From assembly GCA_021798985.1 (NCBI GenBank), contig JAJZBI010000012.1, forward strand, positions 1-64,000: a stretch of DNA of 64,000 bases, in the 5' to 3' direction. Made by a program: the position numbers and the translations under genes. How positions within the stretch are numbered: position 1 is the stretch's first letter; each line of letters opens with the position of its first letter. Source of the DNA: Actinomycetes bacterium. GTDB taxonomy: Bacteria; Actinomycetota; Acidimicrobiia; Acidimicrobiales; Bog-793. Under the pieces are notes generated by a model that ran no database searches, had not been told where the DNA came from, and saw nothing but the letters and a program-made list of their open reading frames with translations. This document shows, in pieces, positions 8,956-17,689 of this stretch.

Positions 8956-9091
8956 CACGGTCCTCCTGGGTCGCTGGTTGATCGCTGTCGGCAGGCTGGG
9001 CGGCCCGGTCGGCGGTGAGCTGCTCGTCGGCGGCCGCGGGGCTGAGGCCCCACAGGTCCAGCTCCAACTGGCCGAGCGTCTCGCGGGCCAC
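8956..9091 (-). CDS. Short N-terminal coding segment, fate of frame unclear
   Basis: A GTG at 9091 with GGAGGG upstream begins MARETLGQLELDLWGLSP and keeps coding-like composition for about 45 residues, until the next gene starts at 8955. The frame has no stop there and runs open into the methylase-helicase, while the intervening 550 bp are coding in another frame. It may be a small protein that lost its stop, or the first exon-like part of a frameshifted product. Confidence 0.35.
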
Positions 9092-9124
9092 CGCCCATCC
9101 CTCCGATCCGTGCCGGTTCGGCGG

Positions 9125-9616
9125 TCAATGGCCGAGCCCGTTGGACTCGACACCGACCGGCGCGTGCTCCGTGGCTGCGCGGCCGGTGCCGTTGCGGCCG
9201 GTCGAGTCCCGCGCCGCGGCGGGGGCCTCCCGCTCGCTGCGCGGGCGGCGGTCCACCTGGTAGGTGGTCGTGTTCGGGTCGTGCGCCAGGCGGTTGGTCA
9301 CGAACTGCTGGTCGTTGATCTCCTCGCCGTCGACGACGTGGGTGTAGTCGCGCACGTAGCCTTGGGCCAGAAAGTTGTCGCCTCGCCGGAACCGCTCCAT
9401 CGACAGCTCGGCGCCACGGCCGAACTGGATCAGGTCGTGGAAACTCGGGTCAAGCTCAGTGAAGCTGCCGTCCCCGTTGCGCTGGAAATGGTTGATTCCG
9501 ATCCGGGCGTAGAAACGAGCCTGCCCCCGGTCGTTGAACGTGATCTTCGGGTCACTGGCGATGAACCCGTTGATCGACTGCGAAGTCTTGATCGGCTGAG
9601 ACCGCTGATACTCCAC
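9125..9616 (-). CDS. ssb: Single-stranded DNA-binding protein
   Basis: 163 residues with an OB-fold core: NGFIASDPKITFNDRGQARFYARIGIN, FHDLIQFGRGAELSMERFRRGDNFLAQGYVRDY, and a disordered Gly/Arg-rich tail. It lacks the acidic DDDIPF-type C-terminal tip of housekeeping SSB, ending NGLGH, as is usual for plasmid-type SSBs. The start is GTG with GGGAGGT 5 nt upstream. It lies in the transfer region, where it would coat transferred strands. The leader carries the GGCGCACCT motif and a nested hairpin. Confidence 0.85.
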   Translation of the reverse strand: MEYQRSQPIKTSQSINGFIASDPKITFNDRGQARFYARIGINHFQRNGDGSFTELDPSFHDLIQFGRGAELSMERFRRGDNFLAQGYVRDYTHVVDGEEINDQQFVTNRLAHDPNTTTYQVDRRPRSEREAPAAARDSTGRNGTGRAATEHAPVGVESNGLGH

Positions 9617-9631
9617 CGTGTACCTCCCTCA

Positions 9632-9681
9632 CTCGGGTCGCGAAACGAGCACCGGCTGGTGCTCCACCCGAGAGGTGCGCC
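9632..9681 (-). promoter_or_regulatory. Leader motif with nested hairpin (copy 2, ssb)
   Basis: Reading leftward, GGCGCACCT (9681-9673) is followed by an outer stem CTCGGGT/ACCCGAG (9672-9666 with 9638-9632) enclosing GAGCACC-AGCC-GGTGCTC (9664-9647). The ssb GTG follows at 9616. The stems are exact matches read from the sequence. Confidence 0.6.
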
Positions 9682-9745
9682 ACGGCTCCCCATCTGCCGG
9701 CGCGAGCCTCCCTGCTCGCCCAGCGCCGACAAGTACGCTCCCCTT

Positions 9746-10321
9746 ATGCACGAGGTGTGGTGCTCGGGATGTGGGGCGCATGTGGCAGACGTGAGCGGCC
9801 CGACGCATCGCTATGTACCGAGCGCCCCTGGTTGCTGGCAGGTGTTCGGCGAGGTCCAGGCCGACGAGATGCAGCGCTTCGGGTATCCGCCAGCCCACCG
9901 GCTCGTCGTGGACGCCTACATGGCTCAGCACCCCGGTACCGGCGAGGACCGCCGCGACCGCCAATCGGTCTTCTCCCACCTCGTCGCGCTGTGCGCCGTG
10001 CTGGAGCAGTCCGTGCCGGCAGGGTCCGCCACCCGCCTGCTCGGCCTGGTCGTCGGCTCCCGTACCGATTTCCCGGTGCTCACGCGCTCGCACGGTCCGG
10101 GCGCGCTCACGGTGCGGCACATGCTCGGGGCGGACAGCCTCGACGACTACGGCGCTCGCGCCCGCGACTGGGCACAAGCGGTCTGGCAGTCGTGGGCAGC
10201 GGAGCACGAGATGATCCGCGCCGCGCTCGCCGGCACCGCCGTCGCGGACAGCCCCCGAGGAGAGCCCGCTACCCGGCGGCGGCACGCAACGACTGCTCGA
10301 CCTGGCGGCGCTGCTCGCTGA
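9746..10321 (+). CDS. DUF5946 family protein
   Basis: 191 residues. The N-terminus has two Cys (WCSGCGAHV) and the family signature PTHRYVPSAPGCWQVFGEV; the centre has RLVVDAYMAQHPG, where later residues (DRRDRQSVFSHLVALCAVLEQ) form helices. This resembles DUF5946, a family of unknown function with a putative metal site. It is the only plus-strand gene in the core transfer region, is divergent from ssb, and its 3' end overlaps the coupling-protein gene by 53 bp on the other strand. Confidence 0.75.
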   Translation: MHEVWCSGCGAHVADVSGPTHRYVPSAPGCWQVFGEVQADEMQRFGYPPAHRLVVDAYMAQHPGTGEDRRDRQSVFSHLVALCAVLEQSVPAGSATRLLGLVVGSRTDFPVLTRSHGPGALTVRHMLGADSLDDYGARARDWAQAVWQSWAAEHEMIRAALAGTAVADSPRGEPATRRRHATTARPGGAAR

Positions 10322-12035
10322 GCTGGCCGGCGTCGCGTCGGCCGGTCCAGGGGCGCAGGTCGGCGATGATCGGTGGGGCGGCGCGCAGCAGGATCGTCCC
10401 GAGCCCGAACGGCATCGTCCGCAGCGCGTCGGGGGGCAGGATCGGCACCCGGCGGATCGAGCGCTGGTGCGACCGTCCTCCGGTCGCGTCCGTCGTGGTC
10501 GAGTCGGTGGTCTCGTCGCGCTCCCCGATCAGGGTGGAGAGGTCTTGCAGGTCGCGGCTGTGCGACGCGCCGCCGAGCACGACCTTGACGATCGCGGCGT
10601 CCCAGATCGCCGCGGCCTGGTTCTCACCCCACTTCTGCCGGGCCGTCGCCAACGACTGGAGGACGGTCAGGCAGGTGAGGCCGCTGCCGCCGCCGTCGGC
10701 CATCAGCGTCGGCAGGGACGGCAGCGGCGCCAGGTTGCCGATCTCGTCCAAGGCGAGCAGCAGCGGCGGGTCGAGGCGGGCGCCGGGTGAGCGGGCGGCG
10801 TGGCGGCGGGCGGTCTCGGTCAGGTCCTCGATGAACGCGGAGACCAGCGCCGCGCTGGCCCCGGCCCCGGCGCCGGTCGCCAGCAGGTAGAGGGTGCCGT
10901 GCTCGGCCAGGAACGTGTCGGGGTCGAAGTCCTCGCCGTCTCTCGGGGTCACGGCGTCGAGCACGCGGGGGTCGGCCAGGGCGTTGAACGCCAGGCCGAC
11001 GCCCTGCCAGATCGAGTCACGGGTGCGGGGGTCGGCGTCGATCATCGACTCCAGCGAGTCCGCCCACCCCTCCGCCGCGCCCGGAGCGGACTGCAAGACG
11101 TGAACGGCGTCGGCGGCCGCGGTCGGGTTCAAGGCCCACTGATAGAGCGCGCGGGCGTCGCGGCCGTCCAGCGCGGCGGCGTGCAGCAGGGCTTGGATGG
11201 CCGCGGCGGTCTTGCCCTCCCAGAACCCGCCGCCCTCCACACCACCACCACCGAGCCCGGTCCCCGCCGCGAGGCCGGCGGCGCGGATCATCGCCGTCAA
11301 CGGGTCATCACAGCCCCGCACCGGCGACCACCGCAGCCCGGCGGGCAGGCCGGGCGCGAGGTGCTGGGGGTCGAACACCGCCACCGGCCCGACCTGTTGG
11401 CGGGCGGTGAGCGTGACGGTGAGGTTGTCGGGGCGGGTGGAGGTCGTCGCCACCGGCCCTGGCGCGTCGAGGATGGCGTTGATCACGACATGAAGGCCCT
11501 TGCCGCTGCGGGGCGGGCCGATCAGCAGCATCGAGTCCTCCACTGACGCCCACACCCGCCGGCCTTTCGCCCGCCCGAGCAGGTAGCCGACCTCGGACTC
11601 GGCGGGCTTGTGCAGTGAGGGGCGCAAGGTGGCGGCCCGGCGGCGCAACGCTCGCCCGGAGGCCACCTTGCGGATCTCCGGGCCGCTGGCGAGCCCGGCC
11701 CGTCGCCGCGGGTCATCACCAGCGGTCTGGGAGCGGAGCAGACGAACCGCCAGCCAGGCGAGCAACCCGACCACGAGCAGCAGAGCGGCGACGACGGCCC
11801 AGTAGGCGACCGGGTTCAGCCCCGGTGCCCGCAACGCCACCGCCGGCCGGGCCGGGTGGGCGAGCACCCCGAGGCCGGCGCCGATGCTCCCGGCCGGGCG
11901 GCGGGTCCCGGTCAGCCAGGCGGCGATGCTGCCCGCCACCCGCAACAGCCCGGCGAGTACGCCGAGCGCGGCGAGCAGCCCGAGGCCGAGGTTGACGGCC
12001 GTGTCGTTGCCCGGCCGGGCCGTCTGCCCGGTCAT
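10269..12035 (-). CDS. Type IV coupling protein (VirD4/TraG-like ATPase)
   Basis: 588 residues. Two N-terminal hydrophobic segments (LGLGLLAALGVLAGLL, about residue 16; VAYWAVVAALLLVVGLLAWLAV, about 75) precede the ATPase domain. Walker A is IGPPRSGKG (near residue 174) and Walker B is LLLALDEIGNLAPLPSLP (near 425), followed by QSLATARQKWGENQAAAIWDA and a GERDETTDS segment typical of TraG/TraD. The protein would link the relaxase-DNA complex to the secretion channel. The ATG at 12035 overlaps the upstream stop (ATGA). Confidence 0.9.
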   Translation of the reverse strand: MTGQTARPGNDTAVNLGLGLLAALGVLAGLLRVAGSIAAWLTGTRRPAGSIGAGLGVLAHPARPAVALRAPGLNPVAYWAVVAALLLVVGLLAWLAVRLLRSQTAGDDPRRRAGLASGPEIRKVASGRALRRRAATLRPSLHKPAESEVGYLLGRAKGRRVWASVEDSMLLIGPPRSGKGLHVVINAILDAPGPVATTSTRPDNLTVTLTARQQVGPVAVFDPQHLAPGLPAGLRWSPVRGCDDPLTAMIRAAGLAAGTGLGGGGVEGGGFWEGKTAAAIQALLHAAALDGRDARALYQWALNPTAAADAVHVLQSAPGAAEGWADSLESMIDADPRTRDSIWQGVGLAFNALADPRVLDAVTPRDGEDFDPDTFLAEHGTLYLLATGAGAGASAALVSAFIEDLTETARRHAARSPGARLDPPLLLALDEIGNLAPLPSLPTLMADGGGSGLTCLTVLQSLATARQKWGENQAAAIWDAAIVKVVLGGASHSRDLQDLSTLIGERDETTDSTTTDATGGRSHQRSIRRVPILPPDALRTMPFGLGTILLRAAPPIIADLRPWTGRRDAGQLSEQRRQVEQSLRAAAG

Positions 12036-12577
12036 CGCCGCCACCACCGGCGCCTCGAGATGGCCGGACGTCCCGCGAGGCTGCCCCGGACGGTCGTGCC
12101 CGAACTGGAGCCGAACAGGATCGCCTCACCGCCCGGCTTCGCTGCCAGCGGCAGGCCGGTCAGCGAAGCGGTCCCGTCAGGGCCGGCGTTGATCGTCGCG
12201 GTGACAACGGCGACGAGGACGGCCTCGCCCGGCAGGAACCCCCCGCCGGTCAGCATCGGCGCCTCAACCGGCGGCGCCTGCTCCTCGGTGCCGGCGGTCG
12301 GGCGGGGTCGGGGTTGGAGGATGTCGGCGTAGCGCGACCCGTCCGGCTCGCGAACCTCGACCCGCACGGCCCCGCCCGACTCGTCGGCAACTTTGGCGAG
12401 CACGCGGCCCAGCTCGGCCTGGCTCACCGGCCCGTCCGGGCGTTCGATGCCGTTCACCGAGACCTGCGCGGTCTCCGTGTCGTCGAGGGTGGCGATCACC
12501 TGGGGCAGCACCACCGGGACGGGCACGGTCCGCGGCTCGGCGCGGTCGGGGCTGGTGGCGTGCCGTGCCGGGCGCAT
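12032..12577 (-). CDS. ICE transfer-region protein of unknown function
   Basis: 181 residues starting MRPARHATSPDRAEPRTVPVP. The first half has a predicted alpha/beta segment (VIATLDDTETAQVSVNG to GRVLAKVADESGGAVRVEVREPDG); the second half is low-complexity with FLPGEAVLVAVVTATI. It is sandwiched between the VirB4-like and coupling-protein genes with TGATG and ATGA overlaps, so it is probably a transfer-apparatus accessory. No transmembrane segment or known family is evident. Confidence 0.7.
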   Translation of the reverse strand: MRPARHATSPDRAEPRTVPVPVVLPQVIATLDDTETAQVSVNGIERPDGPVSQAELGRVLAKVADESGGAVRVEVREPDGSRYADILQPRPRPTAGTEEQAPPVEAPMLTGGGFLPGEAVLVAVVTATINAGPDGTASLTGLPLAAKPGGEAILFGSSSGTTVRGSLAGRPAISRRRWWRR

Positions 12578-14061
12578 CAGCTTCCCTGCCTCATGCGGGC
12601 CGTCGTGTCGAACATGGCCAACTCGGCCGGGTGGAGCTGATGCTGCACGACGAAGCTGCGGTCCTTGATCCGCCACAGCCCCTGCCCGGTGCCCAACTGG
12701 GGGAGCATCTTCTGCTCGGTGCCGGTCAGGTTCAGCATCGCGGCGGTGGTGCCGAGCTGGTCGGACTCCTGGCGGTAGATGATCCTGGTCTCCGCATTCG
12801 CGAGCAGCGAGCTGGCGAGGGCGTGGGCGGCGGTGCCTTGGTCGCCCACGTTGTCCAGGTCCGACAGCTTGTGGAAGATCAGCATGTTCGCGATCCCCAG
12901 GTAGCGGGCGAGCCGCCAGTGGGCGTCCATCCGCCGCAGCAGCGCCGGGTGTTGCATGAGCTGCCACGCCTCGTCGTAGATGACCCACCGCTGCCCGCCG
13001 TGCGGGTCCAACAGGGCGGACTCCATCCACGCCGACGCGCAGGTCATCAGCACCGAGATCAGCGCGTTGTTCTCCGCCACCCGCGACAAGTCCAGGCTGA
13101 CCATTGGCAGGTCGGGGTCGAACGCGACGGTGGAAGGACCGTCGAAGATGCCGGCCAGGTCGCCGGCGACCAGGCGCCGCAGCGCGTGGCCGACGATCCG
13201 GCCGTCCTCCGCGAGTCGGGCGTCGCTGCCCGCGTCGGGGGTGAGGATGCGGTCGACGACCATCGGCAGGACTGGCGTCTGCGAGCTGGCGACCGCGGCG
13301 TGCAGCGCGATGTCGACGGCGGTGTGCTCGACCGGTGACAACGGCCGGCCGAGCACGGTTTCGGTGAGCGCGCCGATCAGGTCCCGGCGTCGGGCGGTGA
13401 CCATCGCCGCCCACTCCACATCCGACACACCGGACGGCCGGCGGCCCGCATCCAAGGGGTTGAGGCGGTTCGGGAGGCCGTGGCCGAGGACGATCGCCTG
13501 CCCGCCGACCGCCTTGGCGACCGCGGTGTGCTCGCCCTTGGGATCGCCCGGCACGTACACGCGGCGGCCGAAGCCGATGGAGCGGGTGTAGAGCGCCTTC
13601 GCCAGCGCCGACTTGCCCGCGCCCACGATGCCCGCCAACACCACGTTCGGCGCCGTGATCAGGCCGTTGGCATACAAGACCCACGGGTCGTAGACGAAGC
13701 TGCCGCCGCTGTAGAGGTCTTGGCCGACGAACACGCCCTCGCCGCCCAGGCCACCCTCCGCGAGATAGGGGTAGGCGCCGGCCAACGTGGCGCTGGTGTC
13801 TTGGTGGGCGGGGAGCCGGAACCGTCGCCACGCCCGCAACGCCGCGGGTCCCGGCTCCCCACTGCGAGGCAGGTACGTGACCGCTGCCCGCTCGGCCCGC
13901 TCCGCCTCTGCCTCGGCGTGGGCTTGGGCTTTGCGTTCGGCGGCGTCGGCGGCGTAAGCGCGACTCGCGGCGCGGCGTGCTGCCCGGCGGTCGCGGTGGC
14001 GTTGCCCGGCGCGGCCGACCAGCACCGTCGAGTACAGCTTCTTCTCAGCGCGTGGGCTCAT
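12577..14061 (-). CDS. VirB4/TraC-like conjugation ATPase
   Basis: 494 residues. After an Arg/Ala-rich N-terminus the protein enters the ATPase domain with VVLAGIVGAGKSALAKAL (Walker A near residue 143) and RVYVPGDPKGEHTAVAKA. RWVIYDEAWQLMQHP (near 355) is the Walker B, and FHKLSDLDNVGDQGTAA and QESDQLGTTAAMLNLTGTEQKML fit the VirB4/TraC fold. It would power substrate transfer and assembly of the type IV channel. It is translationally coupled to the following gene (TGATG). The leader carries the GGCGCACCTGACCGG motif, a hairpin and AAGGGAG. Confidence 0.88.
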   Translation of the reverse strand: MSPRAEKKLYSTVLVGRAGQRHRDRRAARRAASRAYAADAAERKAQAHAEAEAERAERAAVTYLPRSGEPGPAALRAWRRFRLPAHQDTSATLAGAYPYLAEGGLGGEGVFVGQDLYSGGSFVYDPWVLYANGLITAPNVVLAGIVGAGKSALAKALYTRSIGFGRRVYVPGDPKGEHTAVAKAVGGQAIVLGHGLPNRLNPLDAGRRPSGVSDVEWAAMVTARRRDLIGALTETVLGRPLSPVEHTAVDIALHAAVASSQTPVLPMVVDRILTPDAGSDARLAEDGRIVGHALRRLVAGDLAGIFDGPSTVAFDPDLPMVSLDLSRVAENNALISVLMTCASAWMESALLDPHGGQRWVIYDEAWQLMQHPALLRRMDAHWRLARYLGIANMLIFHKLSDLDNVGDQGTAAHALASSLLANAETRIIYRQESDQLGTTAAMLNLTGTEQKMLPQLGTGQGLWRIKDRSFVVQHQLHPAELAMFDTTARMRQGS

Positions 14062-14081
14062 CAGCGGCCCGCTCCCTTGCT

Positions 14082-14115
14082 CGGCAGGACAGGTGTCTGC
14101 CGGTCAGGTGCGCCG
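14082..14115 (-). promoter_or_regulatory. Leader motif with hairpin (copy 3, virB4-like)
   Basis: Reading leftward, GGCGCACCTGACCGG is followed by CGGCAG...CTGCCG (14102-14097 with 14087-14082), then AAGGGAG and the ATG at 14061. Confidence 0.6.
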
Positions 14116-14129
14116 GGCGGGCCGCCGCT

Positions 14130-14588
14130 TCAGCGGCCGAGCGGGTGCGGCCCTTCCCGCGACCCGGTATCGGTCCCGAAGGCCGACGGCGGGGCCAGCC
14201 GTCCAGCGCGGTCGCGTGGCCGGGTGAGGTCGGTGTCGATGCCGGGTTGCCAGGCGATCCGGCCGTTGTGGCTGAACGCCTCGTTCAGCGACCCGTGCGC
14301 CTGGCGTACCCGGTCGGCGGCGTCACGCAGGTACTCGCCGGCCGCCAGTGCGTCGTGCCGGCCCGCTCGCTGGTGGCCGTTGTCGTCGGCGGCCCGGCCG
14401 GCGTTGCGGTCATGCCAGTCGGCAAGCTGGTCCAGCGACTGGCGAAGTGACGCCAGCGCGGTCGTGAGCGATCCGAGCACCCGGTAGGTGTCGGACGGGT
14501 CGGTGACGACGCGGCTGGCGTGCGCCAGGCCGCGGAGCGCTTCGGCCGCCTCGTCGGCATCGACGGCTGGGTTCTCGTAGGTGGGCAT
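14130..14588 (-). CDS. ICE protein of unknown function with GRLAP tail
   Basis: 152 residues starting MPTYENPAVDADEAAEALRG. The first 105 residues are helical (LTTALASLRQSLDQLADWHDR). The C-terminal 27 residues are disordered and include AGRLAPPSAFG; the same AGRLAPxSAFG tail ends the protein at 24437-24835. It lies between the SCO6880-like and VirB4-like genes. No family was recognised. Confidence 0.7.
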   Translation of the reverse strand: MPTYENPAVDADEAAEALRGLAHASRVVTDPSDTYRVLGSLTTALASLRQSLDQLADWHDRNAGRAADDNGHQRAGRHDALAAGEYLRDAADRVRQAHGSLNEAFSHNGRIAWQPGIDTDLTRPRDRAGRLAPPSAFGTDTGSREGPHPLGR

Positions 14589-14625
14589 CGGCCACGCTCC
14601 GCGTTGGAAGTCCTGTCTTGCCGGT

Positions 14626-14636
14626 CAGGTGCGCCC
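14626..14636 (-). promoter_or_regulatory. Leader motif (copy 4)
   Basis: GGCGCACCTGACCGGC in gene orientation, 38 nt before the ATG at 14588. An imperfect hairpin CCAACGC/GCGTGG follows. Confidence 0.5.
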
Positions 14637-14648
14637 GCCTCGCCCGGC

Positions 14649-16109
14649 CTACAGGCCGCGGCACAGCGGCAAGGCGGCGGCGGTGAACGCCTGGGCTTGC
14701 TGGCCGACGAGGCGGCGGGTCTCGCACGAGGCTTGGATCGCGGCCTGCTCGACCGCAGCGACCGCGGCGTCCAGCTCATCGACCGTCGGGGCGCTGATGG
14801 CGATCAGGCCGATGTAGCGCAGGACGCCGTGCCCGGCGATCAGGTCCGCCTCTTGCTGGAGCACGTCGCGGTACTCGGCGGTCTGCTCGGCGTCCTCGAT
14901 CTGTCCGATCCTGGCCCGCTGCGTCGCATCCGACAAATACCCCGTCTTCTTCTTCCTGATGTCCCTGGCCGCGACATCGGCGCGCACCGGGTCACACAAC
15001 AAGCTGAACGCCCGCCGCACCCCCGAGGACAACAGGACCGGGGCCAGGAACCCCGGATAGACCTGCGAGCGGGGCCACTCCGACACCCACAGCACCGCAT
15101 GAAACGCGGAGTCCGACCGCAGCCGGTCCCACCGCTCCTCGACCGCGACCGGGCCGGCGGTGGCGAGATCCCGGCCGAGCTCGCTGCGCTCCAAGGTCGC
15201 CGCCACCGCCGGGTCATACGCCGAGCGCAGCAGCACCGCGAGCTGGCCGGGCGTGTACCACTCGCCCGGCGTCAGGTCAGCCGCCCGCAACGCCGTGGTC
15301 AAGGTGCGCATCTCGGCACGCAGCACGGCGGCAGCGCCGCGCATCCCGTGACCAGCCGAGCGGATCGCCCGCGCCGCGGCCTTCATGTCCAGCGACATCG
15401 AGACGGTGGTGACGTGCCGTTCGGCGGTCGGCCCGGCCCGCTCGATCAGCTCCCGGTAGGTCTGCGCCACCCAGGAGCCGTCATCCTTGCCGTGCGTCGC
15501 CCACCACTGCTCAAGACCGGTGCCCGAGTCGGGCACCGTGCGCTCTAGCACCTGCAACCGGGCCACCCGCCCCGACCGGCACACCGTCGACAGGGCACGG
15601 CCCCAGCCGGTCACGCGGCGCTGCTGCTCGCCAGGGTCCAGCAGGATGAAGCTCGGGTGGGTCACCTCCACTAGCGCCGTCAACGTGGCGCGATGCGGGT
15701 CGTGGACCATGACCGCCCCGGACTCAGGATCGAGGAGCTGGCGCAACGCGGCAGCGTCGCCGGGCAGCGCCAGGGTCCCGGCCGGGCGGGGCTTGGTGAC
15801 CCGCCAGCGGTACACGGTCTGCCCGGCGATCACCCGGAACGCCCAGTGGCCGGCGAGGGGTATCCACTCGATCAGCTTGTGCCCGCCGACCGGCACCCAC
15901 ACCAACAGCGCGCACACCCCGATCACCGGGACCATCAGCAGGAGCCCCTTGCCGCCCGCGGTGTAGAGCGCGCCGACGATCGCCACCGCCCCGACCCCGA
16001 GCACGATCACCTGCGGCAGCGACAGGCCGAGCAGCAGCCCGCGGCGGGCCAGCCGGGAGAACTTCACCGGCCCCAACTGCCGGCCCTCATCGTTGTGCTG
16101 ATCGGCCAT
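14649..16109 (-). CDS. SCO6880-like type IV secretion membrane protein
   Basis: 486 residues with the layout of SCO6880: two N-terminal transmembrane helices (LSLPQVIVLGVGAVAIVGALY and GLLLMVPVIGVCALLVWVPV) near residues 25-70, then WRVTKPRPAGTLALPG, a soluble domain with THPSFILLDPGEQQRRVTGWGRAL, and a C-terminal helical part. SCO6880 is a PrgI/TraC-N-type component of actinobacterial T4SS loci and acts beside VirB4. The ATG at 16109 overlaps the upstream stop as TGATG, favouring it over a GTG three bases earlier. Confidence 0.85.
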   Translation of the reverse strand: MADQHNDEGRQLGPVKFSRLARRGLLLGLSLPQVIVLGVGAVAIVGALYTAGGKGLLLMVPVIGVCALLVWVPVGGHKLIEWIPLAGHWAFRVIAGQTVYRWRVTKPRPAGTLALPGDAAALRQLLDPESGAVMVHDPHRATLTALVEVTHPSFILLDPGEQQRRVTGWGRALSTVCRSGRVARLQVLERTVPDSGTGLEQWWATHGKDDGSWVAQTYRELIERAGPTAERHVTTVSMSLDMKAAARAIRSAGHGMRGAAAVLRAEMRTLTTALRAADLTPGEWYTPGQLAVLLRSAYDPAVAATLERSELGRDLATAGPVAVEERWDRLRSDSAFHAVLWVSEWPRSQVYPGFLAPVLLSSGVRRAFSLLCDPVRADVAARDIRKKKTGYLSDATQRARIGQIEDAEQTAEYRDVLQQEADLIAGHGVLRYIGLIAISAPTVDELDAAVAAVEQAAIQASCETRRLVGQQAQAFTAAALPLCRGL

Positions 16110-17677
16110 CACGCCCCGTCCTGAGACGGCTCCGGTGGCGACGATGGCCCAGGCGCCGCAGACGAGGGCGGCGGAGCGGCAGGCGTAGCCGGCGGCGCGG
16201 TCGGAGCAGTGGCGGGAGGCGGTGGCGGGCTCTGTGTGGGACCGGCCGTGCCAGAAGGCGACGTGCTGCGCGGTTGCTGGGGTGAGACCGGCTCGCTCGT
16301 GGCCGGGGTCGCCTCGGTTGGTGGGACCGGGGCCGCTCCCCGCTGGCCGGGCTCGGCGGGCGCTGGGGCCGGGTGCCCGGCGGCGTCTTGCACGGCGTCG
16401 GCATGGCCTTCGGCGGCGCGTGCCACCGAGCGTCCGGTTGCCGGCCCGGCCTTCGCCGCCGCGGTGACCGCCTGGGCGCCGGCGACCGCCGCCAGCCCCA
16501 CCGGGCCGGCCGCGGCACCCGCCGCCCCACCACCAGCACCCGCTCCGCCAGCACCCGACGCTCCGCCCGTGCCCGGCCCCGGCCCGCTACCGGGACCGCC
16601 GCTCGACCCGCCCGAACCTCCTCCGCCGCCCGGCCTCTGGGAGCCGCCACCGCCGCCGCTGCCACCACCACCGTCACCACCGCTGCCGGTGCCGCTGTCG
16701 GGAGTGTCGCCGCCGAGGACCTTGCGGACCGAACCCAACCGTGACATGGCCGGGATCGGAATCGGCCGGTTCATCGCCCCCTTGGCCTCGCTCTCCGCGC
16801 TCATGGCGTGGTACAGGTCAAAGCCGACGAAGGAGATGAACTTGTAGGCCATATACGGCGCGAACGCCGCCACGAACATCAACACGATCCCCGCCACCGG
16901 GTTCGAGATCGAGGACAAGTCAAGGTTCAGCGGGGCGTTCATCTGGTTGATCGCCACCAGAAAGATCACGACCACCACCAGCTTCGAGACGATCAGCGCC
17001 ACCACGAACGACGCCCACTTGCTAAACCACCCGCGGGCGTGGTCCCACGACTGGCCCGACAGGGCAACCGGGGCGAGCACGATGGCGACCAACAACAGGG
17101 CCTTGCGGATCAGCAGGCTGAACCAGACGATCGCCGCTCCGGTGATCGCCAGGCAGCCGAGGAAGATGATGATGACCGCCCCCGCACCCGGCGCGGACAG
17201 GCTGATCGCGCCGATCCCGGCGGCCAGCGCGGCGATCTTGGCGCCCATCTCCGAGAGGGTGTTGCCGGTGGCCTGGATGATCCCGACGCACAGCTCGTCC
17301 ACGATCGTCAACGCCAGGCCGGTCAACGTGACGACCAGGAAGGAGCCGAGCACCGACTTCGCCAACCCGAGCCCAGCTCGTTGCAGGGCGCCAGGATCGC
17401 GTCGCACCAGGCCGGTGATGAGCTGGAGGCAGAAGAACAGCAGCATCAAGAAGACGGCGACGCCGAACAGGACGTCGTACACCTTCAGGTAGTTGGGGTC
17501 GGTGACATCGACGGCGGTGGTGGAGTCGAACAGTTGCCAGACGCCCTTGAACATCCACTCCGCCGCGTTGCCGACGCCCTCGGCGATCCAGTCGAACGGC
17601 GCGGAGATGATCGTGCCCGCCGCGCTGCCCGCGACATGGCAGACCGTGGAGATGACCGGGACAGAGCAGACACCCAT
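16109..17677 (-). CDS. VirB6/TrbL-like polytopic membrane protein
   Basis: 522 residues. There are about six to eight hydrophobic segments between residues 50 and 300, for example VLFGVAVFLMLLFFCLQLITGL, GSFLVVTLTGLALTIV and VVALIVSKLVVVVIFLVAINQM. The last ~190 residues are low-complexity Gly/Pro/Ala/Ser (near 16120-16700), predicted disordered. This matches the TrbL/VirB6 family, which forms the inner-membrane channel, in ICE gene order just before the SCO6880-like gene. The tail may vary in length between strains because of its repetitive composition. Confidence 0.82.
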   Translation of the reverse strand: MGVCSVPVISTVCHVAGSAAGTIISAPFDWIAEGVGNAAEWMFKGVWQLFDSTTAVDVTDPNYLKVYDVLFGVAVFLMLLFFCLQLITGLVRRDPGALQRAGLGLAKSVLGSFLVVTLTGLALTIVDELCVGIIQATGNTLSEMGAKIAALAAGIGAISLSAPGAGAVIIIFLGCLAITGAAIVWFSLLIRKALLLVAIVLAPVALSGQSWDHARGWFSKWASFVVALIVSKLVVVVIFLVAINQMNAPLNLDLSSISNPVAGIVLMFVAAFAPYMAYKFISFVGFDLYHAMSAESEAKGAMNRPIPIPAMSRLGSVRKVLGGDTPDSGTGSGGDGGGGSGGGGGSQRPGGGGGSGGSSGGPGSGPGPGTGGASGAGGAGAGGGAAGAAAGPVGLAAVAGAQAVTAAAKAGPATGRSVARAAEGHADAVQDAAGHPAPAPAEPGQRGAAPVPPTEATPATSEPVSPQQPRSTSPSGTAGPTQSPPPPPATAPTAPPATPAAPPPSSAAPGPSSPPEPSQDGA

Positions 17678-17689
17678 CGCGGCGCGTCC

